Source: Diphasiastrum complanatum
Taxonomy: Eukaryota; Streptophyta; Lycopodiopsida; Lycopodiales; Lycopodiaceae
DNA length: 64,000 bases
Direction: 5' to 3'
Assembly (NCBI GenBank): GCA_029204225.1
Contig: CM055095.1
Coordinates: 58,304,865 to 58,368,864 of the forward strand
Shown: piece after piece, positions 1-12,674 of the stretch
How positions within the stretch are numbered: the stretch's first letter is position 1
Layout: every line of letters begins with the position of its first letter
Notes under the pieces: model-generated
The model's database searches: none
What the model saw: only the letters and a program-made list of their open reading frames with translations
Told to the model about the DNA's origin: nothing
Program-made: the position numbers and the translations under genes

Positions 1-890
1 ATAGAAAGTATAGCATCAGACGCTTTGAAGTATATCTGACGCTTTGAAGTATATCTCCATTTTCTTTCAGTGTCAACAGGGATTGACAGAGAGAAACAAA
101 AAGATAACGACCTTACCCTTCAGACAAATAGGTTGAATATATCTACAAGCTTCAATATAAACTTTCACGTACATCTACATATATAAGGACATACAGAAAG
201 TAACACAGCAGGGCATATTATCCAATTCGTTGTCTAGGTTCCTATTTAACAATCATATGCTTATAGTATCTTCTAGAGGCTTGCAGGCTGCCTTGTTGTC
301 TGCGTCGGGGTGTAGCCCCAGTTTGGTAAGTTCCGTTAAGGTTTTCTGGAACAACATAAGCTGGACATCTGCTACCAATTCTATAGAAGATATTTTATTG
401 TTTTAAGAATTTTGTAGGAGATGCTTAGCAGTGTTCCTTTAAAGGAGAACAAGCAAAGCAGTGATCTGTTGATAGTATGGCGTTCTAAATAGGATATAAG
501 CATATGACAATCATTTATTGTCTACATTTGTTATCATGTAATTATGATTGATTCTCCGATTTTGTACTTAAAGGAGTTGATCATCCACATTTGTCCAATT
601 TCTTGTCATCTCCCATCTTCTACAATCCATATTATAACTCACCACACTTTTCTTACCAGTTTGTTGCAAATCTGACGTATTACCCAGATTCTATTTTGTT
701 CAAAAACCAAAAAAAAAAAATCGGTGGGCACCCCAAGGCGCAGCACGGCACCCGATTCCAAAGCCTGATACCTGTGTAAGGGAAGGAAAAGGGTGACGGT
801 GGGGGGTATAGGCTCCACTCTCATCATTGAGGAGCTTGTTTGGCTTAGTCTCCTTGAGTTGATCTCTCAAGTTCTCAAGGCCATTTTGTA
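1..890. other. No gene seen; short tandem duplication at left edge
   Basis: I see no convincing coding potential here. A 19-bp unit (starting GACGCTTTGAAG) is perfectly duplicated head to tail at 19-37 and 38-56, and an A-run lies at about 709-720. The short reading frames on both strands have no recognisable motif. Confidence 0.5.
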
Positions 891-929
891 ACCAAACTCT
901 TGCCAATATTTCCTCCGAGCCTTCCTTAG

Positions 930-1826
930 TGCGCCATGACCCCGTTATGCTCTCGGGTGAAGGACCGTCTTCACCACCTCCTCCTCTTGATCTTGATACC
1001 GCATAGCTTGTACAGGCCTTGAATTCTCTCCAAAACCAAATCCTGGAAAGGCAATCTAGGCATGCCACGGCGGAGAAGAAGAGTGGCGTTCTTCAACGCA
1101 CTTGCAGTCCGCCGTCATTTACCCCATGTTCAATCCAGAATTCTTTTCGGGTGAAAAGAAGGACCGGCATCCTGATGTTGTATTTTCGTGGCTCGATCGG
1201 AGGAATAATCATTTTTCCATGCACGACCCGCCTGATAGTACAAAGACCACGTCTGCCCTCATGTTTTTACGCAGAAGGGCGTATACATGGTGGCAGGAGC
1301 TGAAGGAAAGGGCTGGAACCCCTTCCACGTGGGATGCTTTCCAAGAAGCCTTTAAAACGGGTTTCTTGCAGGTCCTAGATGATTTTGAACATGAGGCGTT
1401 TCGCCAACGTGCAGATGGGTAGTAGGCCGTTAGATGCCTACATACAAGAGTTCCAGGAGATTTTGCCCCGATTCGCTTCTCGAATTGACCCTATTTTAAT
1501 GAAGTTACACTTTACCTTGGGGCTTCCAAAGGAATTTCAATGAAGTGCGGCGTAACCAACCACAGACAATCGAGGATGCCATTCGCTCGAAGATCTTCAA
1601 TGACGCCCACATTGGCTCCCGCAAAGAGCAAAGTTTGCCCAAGGTTGTACAAAAAGAAAAGAAGTTTTTCAAGTAGGGGCGCAAAGACAAGACGGACACC
1701 GGTTCCCAGGGGGGGAGCGCGTCAAGTTGGATCGCATGGATTATGACAAGGTGAGGACCGGCGGCTTGTGCTTCTCTTGCATGGAGAAGGGGCATCTGTC
1801 AAAAGATCGCCCGAAAAAGAAGTAAA
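930..1826 (+). pseudogene. Ty3/gypsy gag pseudogene
   Basis: The clearest stretch (1102-1422) reads like a Retrotrans_gag (PF03732) capsid core: a hydrophobic segment with WW in RRAYTWWQELKER, then a W-D-F-x-x-F block (STWDAFQEAFKTGF). A second frame continues to a zinc-knuckle-like motif, CFSCMEKGHLSKDR, in which the final Cys of CX2CX4HX4C is replaced by Arg. At least two frameshifts break the gene: one near 1100 between the N-terminal Pro/Ser-rich part and the core, and others between 1420 and 1750. Normally Gag packages element RNA into cytoplasmic virus-like particles; this copy cannot make a full protein. Confidence 0.72.
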
Positions 1827-1844
1827 AGAAATCTGACGGGCAAC

Positions 1845-3090
1845 CTAAAACCTTTAAGGTGCCAGGCTTAGATAGCGTAGACATTATCTTAGGAAAGGAG
1901 TAGTTTTACTCCAAAAATGAGTCCTTAAGAAAGGAATATGTAACTCATAGTATAACCTTTTTGCATAATGGCTCATTTGTTGAACTAAAAGGCGATGTAA
2001 ATAGACCTTTTGATCCCGTTGCTTCTGCCTTATAAGTTGTTGAATATTTGAAAGACTCTGAAAATAAAGTTTTCTTTGTTTTTTGAAAGATGAAGTCTAT
2101 GTGGATGACCATGCAGTTCAGAGTCTAAATATTGATTTATCGCATTTGCCTTTGAACGTATCTATAAATAATCCCTTAAGTCTTAATTCACCTAAAGGTA
2201 GAATATTTAGCAAACTTAGGCAAGAGCATAGCGATGTTTTTCCTGAAAACTACCTGATGCCTACCTCCTCAAAGGAGTGTCGACCATCAGATAGAGTTGC
2301 TTCCTAGTAGCCAACTTGTATCTCTTTTTACACATAGTTAGCATCAAGGAAGAGGATGAGTTTCTAAGCAGTTACAAGCACTTCTTAGGACGGGCCATAT
2401 TCAGCCTACTAGGTCCCCTTGGCCAGCAATCAGATTGGGAAAAGTATCTCCCAATGGTTGAGTTCGCACACAATAGTATGAAGCTTTCTGCCACCAGATT
2501 CAGTCCTTTTATGTTGATGTATGGCTTTCACCCACATTCTCCAGTTTTTGTGAAACTCAAAGGTCTCAAGGTGCAAGCTACAATGGATTTCCTGCAAGAT
2601 ATGCAAGAAATGCTACAAGTGGCCAAAGAAAGCATAAAAATCGCTAAAGATAGAGCATAGTTTATGCTAACCGCGGTCACTCACCTCGAGAAATTGAGGT
2701 CAAAACCTGGGTGTATCACAAAATCCCTAAGGATTCAAAGAAACTTCGGACGGGGAATGTCATAAGATGTCTGCAAGGTATAGCGGCCCTTACAAGGTTG
2801 TAAAGACAATCAATCGGGTCGCCTATCAACTAGATCTTCTGATTGGGGTTGGGGTTCATCCTGTTTTCCATGTAAGTCGTTTGGAAGGGCGACTTAGTCG
2901 GAAGGATTCCTTAATTTCAGGAGTTGAACTAGTTGAGTTGGAGGATCTGTCTACCTTTGTGCCTAACGTGCCAGAAAGTGGTTGACGTTCGTTCATTCAA
3001 TTTCTGATTTCTGGTACATTGGAAAGGCAAGTTAGATGAGGAGGACACCTGGGAGAGAGAAGACTGTTTAAGACTGAACTTCCCTGGTTT
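1845..3090 (+). pseudogene. Ty3/gypsy pol remnant (protease end, RT start, integrase C-term, chromodomain)
   Basis: Near 1868-1905 the reading VDIILGKE resembles the C-terminal ILGMDW-type motif of retropepsins. The 2083-2307 frame ends in a segment like the gypsy RT entry (VFPE...LP). A deletion then joins this to the integrase C-terminal half, recognised by DWEKYLPMVEFAHNS and SPFMLMYG. The next piece (SARYSGPYKVV...HPVFHVSRL) is the usual gypsy barrel segment before the chromodomain. Stops at about 2658 and after 2985 show decay. No catalytic RT aspartates or integrase DDE residues remain. Confidence 0.72.
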
Positions 3091-3124
3091 GCTCCCATTA
3101 CGAGTCTCTTAAAGGGGGACGGAA

Positions 3125-3646
3125 TGTTACGTACCCATAAGGGCACGCAACAGGTTACCTGAGGTAACGGTCTCATTTATGGGACAAAACACTAGTCTTG
3201 AGCTATAGGTCGTTTGGGTGCCACGTGTCGATGTCCTATTGGCGCGAGATGACTCTATGGACCCGCGTCAGTGTGCACAACTGAAGCGTGTCCATGGTCC
3301 TGCGTGACTCCTATGGTCGGAGATGACCCCACCTGGACTATGAATATAGAGGTGGATCACCATGAGCTTGTCATTCATTCTCTCCGGGAGAATGAAGAGC
3401 TCTTCTGCTAGTGGTCAAGTCAGGGTGATTATCTAGGCCTCAAGATATAAGTAGGTGAGGGTCGAGGGTAAGGTATGGTGGTGTGGGACACCATGGCTTA
3501 TCGGAGATCCGAGCTTGCTTGATGGTGGTCTATAGTTCCAGAGCGCGGGGGAGAGGTGGCAATACCTCTATGGATGGGCGGTAACGTAGCGTTCGTCACC
3601 TGCATATGTCTTAGCAATGACCGGAATGACGATGGGGATTCTAACA
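3125..3646 (+). repeat. Putative 3' LTR of the gypsy element
   Basis: It starts with TGTTACGTACCC directly after a purine-rich tract (AAAGGGGGAC, about 3112-3121), the normal polypurine-tract/LTR junction. It can be closed at TAACA (3642-3646), giving a TG...CA repeat of about 522 bp. The start is well supported by position after the chromodomain. The end is inferred because no second LTR copy is available for alignment. Confidence 0.5.
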
Positions 3647-3915
3647 AGCACCCATGATTATATTCAACAAGTCATTTATGGAGCTTATCTTGATTAGGCT
3701 TGGCAAGGTCATTTGTCAAACCTGACTTCTATCACTTTTTGGAGACATATATGTCAAAGATCCCACTTCTACCATACTCCTCGCATTCTAGGCTATCACA
3801 TGGTCTTAGATTCATATGTATCTATTTGTGAAATTCAAATATATCCAATTTCACAAATATAAATAGAGAAGTTCGTGATGTCATAAGGTAAAACTTAGAA
3901 ACAATACACAAGCAA

Positions 3916-3977
<62 letters not shown>
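3916..3977. repeat. Poly-C plus (CT)n microsatellite
   Basis: A run of ten C (3916-3925) passes directly into an uninterrupted CT dinucleotide array ending about 3977. It lies downstream of the last recognised exon of the SR-cyclophilin gene. No AATAAA or hairpin precedes it, unlike the LINE-linked arrays at 9.0 and 10.06 kb. Confidence 0.9.
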
Positions 3978-3979
<2 letters not shown>

Positions 3980-4619
3980 AAATGTCATCACTGCAGAGAA
4001 ACAGGTTTTGACAGCCTTATACTGCTTGAAGGCATTGACCTGCTGCTACTGAGGTTCAGCAAGCTGTTGATTTGACAGGGCTAGCTAGATGCCAGACTCT
4101 CAAGTGCTACGCAGCCACTATGTGATTAGAAAGTCCGTTGAAGCAAATGTCGGGAACAGTTAGACATAAGAAATGGAGGGCCTAGTCTTGAGCCTAGATC
4201 TAGATTTGATAAATTCAAATCTCGGACTCGTTACTATGCTATCTAGTCATAAAAGAGTGGTGAAAGTATTAAACATACCAAACTTCAACAGTTGTATGTG
4301 ATTTCTATTATTTTCAATACTACTTACAATCTCTGAAGCTGTTAAGTGATTTGCAGTTAATATTTTCCAGGCAGCAGCCAACAAAAGTCCTTGGCCCTTG
4401 AGAATGCATCGCGGAGATTCTTCTGTACAATGTGCGTTTACAAAGTTACCCATGCAGGATGAAAATCATCAAAATTAACAGCTAAAACATGCAGATAAGG
4501 AGTCGAATTCAGAAAGACTTTCTCGAGTGATCATGGCACGAACACTCAAAACAGCATAAGACCAAACATCTTAGCCAAGCAATCAATCCCAAATCACAGC
4601 GCAAAAACATCACACCTAC
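3980..4619 (-). other. 3' end of SR-cyclophilin gene unresolved; candidate terminal exon 4247-4424
   Basis: The last well-supported exon (4620-4789) leaves one coding base. On the minus strand an acceptor ending ACAG near 4425 opens a phase-compatible frame of about 58 codons that stops at 4247. It contains LLLAAAWKILTANHL and an internal GTAAGT donor-like site. It is not SR-rich and shows no known motif, so either it is not part of the gene or the tail diverges here. The rest of the interval shows nothing recognisable. Confidence 0.2.
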
Positions 4620-7600
4620 CAGTGTCTTGCAAATGCTTGTTGACTTCCCTTCCAAATGTTGATTTTGACTTAAAAAACTGCATCTTGGTATTATCATCGT
4701 CATCACTTTCAGTCTCGCTTTCACTTTCGCTGTCAGAATCAGTGTCACTTGAGCTCTCACTATCGCTGCTGTAATCACTTTCTGAACTCCTGAACAAGCA
4801 TTACAAGGAGATTGAATAAATTGATGAGTATCAATTACTTATCACAAGACAGAGGCTTGAATAAGACAAATAAATACATAAAATCAGGATAAAGAACAGA
4901 TGTTTTGGAAAGTTGAACAAACCTACCATTTGTACTTTCGCTTTCGTTTCCTGTCTTTCAGAGTCTTCTTTTCTCTGCGTCTGTCTCTTCTCCTCTTTGT
5001 TTGCCTCCTCCTCCTCCGCTCCTTTCTGTTGGACCTTTTCTTCTTCCTATCTTCCACACTAGAGGAACTAGTTTCGGATGATGATGTTGAATCAGTATCA
5101 GAAAAACTATCAGAGGAATAGTCTGACTCTGATGTGCTTTCTGAGTCAGAGTCTGAATAATGATGCTTTCTCTTCTTATTCCTCCTATCCTTTGAAGTTT
5201 TCTTGTGTTTTCTTCTGGACTTCATAGCATACCCATCCTCATCGCTAGGAGAACACCATGTGCTTTCTGAGTCAGAGTCTGAATAATGATGCCTTCTCTT
5301 CTTATTCTTCCTATCCTTTGAAGTTTCCTTGTGTTTTCTTCTGGACTTCGTATCATACCCATCCTCATCACTAGGAGAACACCTCTTGTTGTCTCTAAAC
5401 TTTCCACTCTTTTTTTTCCTGCCTACAAAAGATTCAAAGAACATACAACTGATGAAAAAAGAATATCTGACTGATACTTCGTCCGCTGATTATGTAAGAA
5501 AAAACTCTAGAGAGAACTTGGACAGTCGCTTGTGATGTAAATCGATTGAAAAACTGCATGTCTGACACTGGAACAATCTTAACAGGTGTCACAAAATCAT
5601 CAATTACAGCCAACGTGCCGTGTATATGTCAAACTGAGTTTTATGTGCAGGCTGCAACAAACAAATTTCTTAACAGCCAGCACACATTTCTTAGGTTTTA
5701 AAGCTACTTAAAACTTTTTGGACATGAACAGACTAAAATCTCCTTGAAGAAAGGAAACTCCAGAGAGCTTTAAACCTCCACCATGACCTGTAAAGCAGAC
5801 GGCGGACCCAGAGAGATCAACCTGGAAGATAGATTCGCATTTATGAAAAGCAGGAGCGGAGATCTTTCTCCTTGAGAGATAGAATTTGCATTTATAAAAA
5901 GTAGGAGTGGAGACCTTTGAGATCGCATCTGCCTCGATACAAAAGAGATGCATAGGGAGGATAAAAGAACAAACAGGATGAGAATACACATTGATTGAGG
6001 GTAAAAACACAAGCCAGGAACAACAACCATAAAGAACTCGAATCACTGAAGAACAGTAGCCTACCTACAACACAGAAAAGCAGCAGCTACTTCCATTCTC
6101 CCTTTTCTGGAGAGGATTAGGTCTTCCAGGGCCCGTTGAGCTTTTCTAAGAGCCGGCCAAACTCCATATCAAAAATTTCACTCTTGAGAACAAAAGAGCT
6201 TTCCATATTCATAGTCTACAGAACATGGCATTCTCTACTCTAAGGAGACACAGGAAGGGCAGACTCCACCTCATGTAAAGAACATAACTGGCATAATCTC
6301 TCCTCCCGTGGGGTACCCTGGAGTCTACCAGTCTCAATAGCCAATTGATGTGAGGAGACTATGAACTGTCCCAAAGTGAAACAAAGACTGTGTGATAATC
6401 CTGAGGTCAGATATCGAGGTAGGACTGAAAAACCAGCGGTATCCTGCTCCAAGAAGTGAACCCAATAGTAATCAGGCTTAACCCCCAACTGACGTCGCCA
6501 GGTACGATCAGGATATGCTCTGTATAAAAACCATCTAATGTACTGGTGTGTGCCCAGGGGGAAATCCGTGATAGTGATACCAAATGCCTCCATGAGGAAG
6601 TGTGACGCCTGAGAGAACCATGACAACCGGTAGCCCTAAGCCCGAAGATGTTGGGAGGACATGAGTGCGATCCGTGTATATCTCTGCTCTATATCAAGAA
6701 GTGCCCCACATCACGAAGTCTCTAGATAAGCAATGAGCATGGGATAGAGTCGAAGGCTTTCCTGAAGTCCACAAAACAACAATAAATCTTTTCCCTCCTG
6801 TGTTTAGCTTCCTTGATAAGAGCCCGAAGTGTGAAGATATGATCAGTGGTGGAGTAATGGGTGCGGAACCCGGCCTGACCCAATGCATGCAATCTCCTAG
6901 ACTCTGCCTCCGGCAAACTGAAGGATGGTGCCATATAACTTTGCGAGAACATGCCCAATCATGATAATGCGGTAATTACCATGGAGCATGGGGTCACCAT
7001 TTTTATGGATAGGGTGTATGATGTTAGTGCACCAAGAGGATGGGAAGCCTTCGACAACAGCATGGTTAAGGAGAGTGGATAGTGTGAGGGCAAGTGTATC
7101 AGCAGCATGAATCAATAGCTCAGATTCAAGATCTTCAACGTCTTTGGTTCGATGGGTTTTCAGTCTTCCGATGGTCACAAGGACCAAATCAGGGGTGAAG
7201 AAGGTGAAGTCCGATGGTCGGGGAGAGATGAAGATGGGCGTATCAGTGGGTATTGGGTGTAGCTGAGTAGCATAATCGGTCCAGATACGGAGGAGAGGGG
7301 GGGGGGGGGGGCACAAGGGATAAACTCACGCCAAAAGGCACCAGAAGATGAGCTGAAAAGGAGGTCCACAAGGCGTTTTCCTTCGGAGTCATCATAGGCA
7401 CGTTTTTTGCGACGGAGTGTGCAGTTATAAGATTGTCGTGACGAACGAAGGAGATGAGGAGCGAAACGAGCATGCGTGACAGCGTGATGAAGGGAGTGGC
7501 ATTCCGCATCATACCATGGTGGATGGAAGTGTCGAGGTGACCGTGAATGAGATGGTGAGGTTTAGATGGGAGGGCCAGAGATGCAACAGTATGGAGAGAG

Positions 7601-8998
7601 GTGGTGAGGAAGGCGGTTTGAGACTCCAGTGATTTGTTGTGTGGAAAAGAGTGAGGTAAGAAGGCAAGGGATTCTTGGTAGAATGCTACATAGAGGGGAT
7701 GGAGAGTGTGTTTAGGTGAGTTCAATTCCTCCAAAAGGCGCCTCTTGCGATGAGTCCATCCCACATGCCCCACCTCTCTTGAGAGATTGACGCACACATT
7801 GCCGATAACCCCAAATACGCCCAATCCATCCGAGTTCTTGTTCTTTACCTCTAAAATGGTCCTTGCGGCCATCAAGAGATTGAGGACACATTGCGTAGGG
7901 TGAACATCTTAAAAACCAAGATTATGATCTTCAACACTTCTAGGGCCTTTATGCAAAGATAGGAGCTCATTTTCAAAAACCAAGCTTTGGAGGTAGTTTC
8001 ATCATGTACTTATCTTGGTATTCTATTCACATGACCTATTTTCAAGATGAGGCACGCATCTCCAACTAGACTAGGCAAGGCACATGCCTCCCTAATCCAG
8101 TTGGAGTTGTTCTAATTTAAGAGATACATTTGTGATGCTCCCAATAAGTCTCATCTTTTTATACTTAGATTACCCCTAAAACATTGTATGTGGTGAAGTC
8201 TTGGTGCACATGCCTCACTTTCTCTGAGTGAGCCAATAATTCCCAATTACAGATGAATATGCTTTCAAGCCTTCAATTCCGCAGTAGATCATTCTTGCCA
8301 ATTGTCCTTGACAAGTGTGCTGAAGATATGCCTGATGGATAGATCATCTAATATATTGGTGGGTAACGAGGGAAATTCCAACATATTGGTGGGTAATGAT
8401 GGAAATTTCAAGTGTGCCCAAAGGCAGGCTGCCTGAGAGTACCAAGAGAAGGAAACCCCAACTATGTAGCTGCATCGAAGATGTGAGTGCGTGAGTGTTT
8501 GTCATCTTGTAGCGCCAAGACTCTTGGAATCTACACTATAAGCTAGAAGATGGCATCAAACCTATAGGGGAGAAAAGCATCACTCGTTTTCTAGAGCTGG
8601 ATACAAGAAGTTTACCATGAGATATCTCTACCACAAAGAGGCCTATGTCAAGAAGGTCAATTTAATCATTGCAACATGCGGTCCTAGCTCACCACCTTCT
8701 TCTCTAGAACACCACGAGTAGATTCTGCGTCGGAGAATGAGAACCCAATTTATTATTTCTACACGTGATCAACATAGAGACGGGAGACAATGTATATTAC
8801 ATGAGGCTGTTTATCTTCTTTAGCACTAGCATTAGATTACACATGTTTCTTTACTACTGCATCGAGACATTATTATGCTCCCTTATTTGTATTGTAGCAC
8901 ACATTGGAGATGTATTGTTTTGGTCTTATATGCCTTTTGGCACTCATAAAATATGAATAAAGCTTCTTCTTCTTGAATCTTCTTCTTCTTCTTTTGCT

Positions 8999-9087
<89 letters not shown>

Positions 9088-10052
9088 TCGGAGACGGAGA
9101 GTATACTGTTGCTTTGTGGATTTCCGCAAGGCCTTTGATTCAGTTCCACGGCACCTGCTACTTCGGCGCTTATCTTCACTTGGCTTCTCACAGGATATCA
9201 TCATGCCTATCAGCACCTTATATGAGAGGGTATTAGCACGTTTCAGAGATGGCAGCAGCTAGTCGCCTTTTATCCAGAGCACAGTTGGGGTCAAGCAGGG
9301 ATGTCCACTCTCTCCCACTCTTTTTGCATTGTCCATTGATGATCTAGAGCGGATCATCAAGGAGAATCTCCATTTCACTTTGGGACAATTCAGAGTCTCC
9401 TCGCACCAGTTGGTTATCGAGACTGGCAGATTCCAAGGTACACCACGAGAGGAGAGATTATGCCAGGTATGTTCTTTGCATGAGGTAGAGTCTGAGGAGC
9501 TCTTCATCTTCAGATGTCCCATATATTATGCGATCAAAGGGAGATACCACTGCCTATTCCCGGACATGCCTACTACACTTAGATCGCTTATTGCATATGA
9601 GGACCCTCGCTGTGTTGCGCTCATGATACGAGAGATGGTCTTGTTACGACAGGATATGTACTAGTCAGCTCACCAGCCACATTCTAGCTCTTAGGCTCAG
9701 ATTACATAATTCTTCTCCAGGAGACGACCACGTACCCGCCCTATCATGAGAGCACACAGTTTTCATCCTCCTAGACGACGTCAGCGACGATCCATATTAC
9801 CTCCTGCTACAACTCGTATCACATCCTTTTTCAGCAGCAAGCTAGATGATATGACTCTATTCTTAGCAGTCATTTTTGCTCCCACTTATGGATAGTTTGT
9901 AGTTTACAGTTATATTGTTCATCTTTTATTCATAGTTTTCTTTCTTGGAGACGTTTATATACACTCCCATGGTTACCACATACTTGACATGTACTCTTAT
10001 TGGTCTTATGCTTTTTGGCATGGAAAATACATTTAATAAAGTTTCTACTACT

Positions 10053-10138
<86 letters not shown>

Positions 10139-12288
10139 CAATCAGCCATCAACAATTCCATTCCAGCCTAAGGTTTTTGCAAAAGAATGAAACATGTGAA
10201 GCCTAACTATCTAATTATGCAAGGCAACATCATTTGTTTGGCTTAAAGTACAGTGCACTAGTTACTATGACTCCAGCCACTTATAACCCTAGAAACAGAA
10301 GAGTTCTAACCAGCAACAAGACTTGGCCAAGTAGACAATTTGACACCTTTTTTTATGTCTCCAGATGTTCGATTGTCTTTTCCATGAGATAATTCGCCAC
10401 AATTTACAATTTTGATAGGCACGTCAGGCTTATGTTTTGAACCAGAAGTTGGTTGCTGTTCAATTCTTTTCAATACATCCAATCCTTCAACAACTTTGCC
10501 GAAAACCACGTGCTTCCTGTGACATCGCTTTATAAATTAGATATACGTAATAGAAGATTGTTTTCATATGTCAAACTCAAAAGGCTGTTTTGTTGCTTCT
10601 AAAGCAAACAGAAAAGTATTCAGCAGAAATATTCCTGGAAACATTTTCCTAGAAGCAGCTGGAAAGACGAGAACCCAAATCTATTTACATAAAAGGAAGA
10701 CATTTTTAAGTGCATTCAAAGGAGGGGGGGGGAAAAGAGGACAAGATTGGTATGCATAATCAATTATTTTCCTCACCCTGTCATTGTGACATAGCATCTG
10801 GACAAGGACGAGGAGTATAAAAGGTCTTGCAAGCCTACAAAAAATGGTCACAATCACAATAACAGGGTCAATAGGAGGAGAAGGGTGTAGGGGAAGCGTT
10901 TCTCGTTTCTCGTACCATAATATGGAAAGAAATTAAACCCCATTATTTCTTCACTAGGCACACAAAACAATGCAACCTGGCAATATGAGTAAATAGCTTC
11001 AATTTGCTGGACTGTTAGCACAAGACACGTTAAAAATCTTGCACAATTAGACAAGCTTTGATCATATGAAAGTTGCATAACAGTACCTATTATGAAATGA
11101 GATTCATCAGAAGTAAAGAAAATACCCATCAAGATGCGGTGTTGCAGCAAAAGTAAAAAAAAACTGCGACCCATTTGTATTTGGACCAGCATTTGCCATT
11201 GATAAAACACCAGCCCCAGAATGACGATGTTGAAAGCTCTCATCTGTCAGGCACAAGAATTGAGCTAGAATATAATGACCTCCACACGTCATACCCAAAA
11301 TAGCTCATCTTACGTCATCTACAATCACACTTTCTCAAACAAAAAAGTTGTTGCTACCTTTGAATTTTCCACCGTAGATACTCTCACCACCACTTCCTGT
11401 TGGACAAGTTCAATGTCAGAAATGTCTATATATGTATAACATAAAGCTGTAGCTCTGCAATCAACCATCAGTGGTCTCATTTCATTGAACGTTGACTAGT
11501 CATGGAAAAGAAAATGGAATATAAAGGGCACACTATATATTTTCCACTTCCGTTGCTTAAATAATATATAATGTTTACTAGAAACTTTCAATGTGCTATT
11601 TGGTCATCCAAAGTTTCCACTTCCCTCGTTTAAAAAATCTACCATGCTCATTATTAAGAAATTTCTATGTGAAACTGCACCAAAACAGAGATACTTCGCA
11701 CATCAGAGATGCATACCTAGCTTTTCCCACCGAAACTAGTAACTTCCATTCAGTTTGCAAGACATGTCAAACCTTGCAGATGCATTGTTTTGTACCAAAG
11801 AACCTTAGGAAGCACTACCTAAGTGTCATATATTTTTCACATTCATGGCAATCACTAGACTTTGCATAGTTTTGCGATGGATGAAGAATATTACCATCTT
11901 TTTTCGAAAAGTCACCACCCTGCTCAACAGACAACAGACTTCACAAGTCAGATAATGATGTTGCCCACAAACTTAGAAAGAGCCTATTTGCTCCCCAACT
12001 CCCACTTTCCAATTAATCAGCTCTACCAATGTATGCAAGAGAACTGAAAGAGGCGCGGGCCAGCATGTGAGAACGGCTTTACACATTAAGCTAATAGGAA
12101 CAAACTCATTGTCCTTCAGAAGATAATAATAATCAGAAGACTGTTTCAAACGCGGGACAGTGGGTTACTTGAGCCATGAAGCCCCTAATAACGCGATGGA
12201 AGATTGTTCCCTGGTAATGCAACGGTTTCCCTGTAGCTTTTCCAATACCCTTTTCACCTAGCAGACATTAAGAAAGCTCAGGTAAATG

Positions 12289-12371
<83 letters not shown>

Positions 12372-12626
12372 TTTAAATTAAAAACTCCCCAACAAATTCT
12401 ACCTCCATTTTCGACAGTCATCCTACGGATGAGATTGGCCACCTCCTCCACAAGGAAGGTGAAGAGCTACGCTACATAAGAATGGGTTATTTCCACATCT
12501 TCTCCACTCCTCTCTTTCATGCTCTCTTATGAGCTTTTGAGCAGTGGCGCCCATCTACGATCAAATTTCCAGCACAATACACATTCCGGTATATAGTACT
12601 TCATCATACAATTACATTTTTACTGC

Positions 12627-12674
<48 letters not shown>

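Larger units (their letters stand above)
900..3646 (+). mobile_element. Internally deleted Ty3/gypsy (chromovirus-like) element with 3' LTR
   Basis: Domains run in order on the plus strand: gag core (about 930-1422), CCHC-like knuckle (about 1750-1822), end of the protease (about 1850-1910), a short piece at the protease/RT boundary (2083-2307), the integrase C-terminal half (2316-2660), the post-integrase barrel-like segment (2767-2985), a chromodomain-like remnant (about 2990-3090), a purine tract at 3109-3124 and an LTR. The RT, RNase H and catalytic integrase core are missing. Several frameshifts and stops show the copy is dead. No matching 5' LTR was found in the window. The C-terminal part is homologous to the gypsy segments at 47.0-47.6 kb and 27.75-27.88 kb, so one gypsy lineage is present at least three times. 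Confidence 0.8.

Noticed and set aside
8873-9236. Open frames of repeated Ser-Leu or Arg-Glu across (CT)n at 9.0 kb
   Set aside because: They are translations of a dinucleotide repeat. They have no independent coding support.
9926-10206. Arg-Glu and Ser-Leu repeat ORFs at 10.05-10.14 kb
   Set aside because: Same artefact of (CT)n, here the tail of a LINE copy.
12291-12366. (CT)n as a LINE tail
   Set aside because: No hairpin or AATAAA precedes it. The same applies to 3916-3977 and 12625-12670, so only the 9.0 and 10.06 kb arrays are linked to LINE ends.
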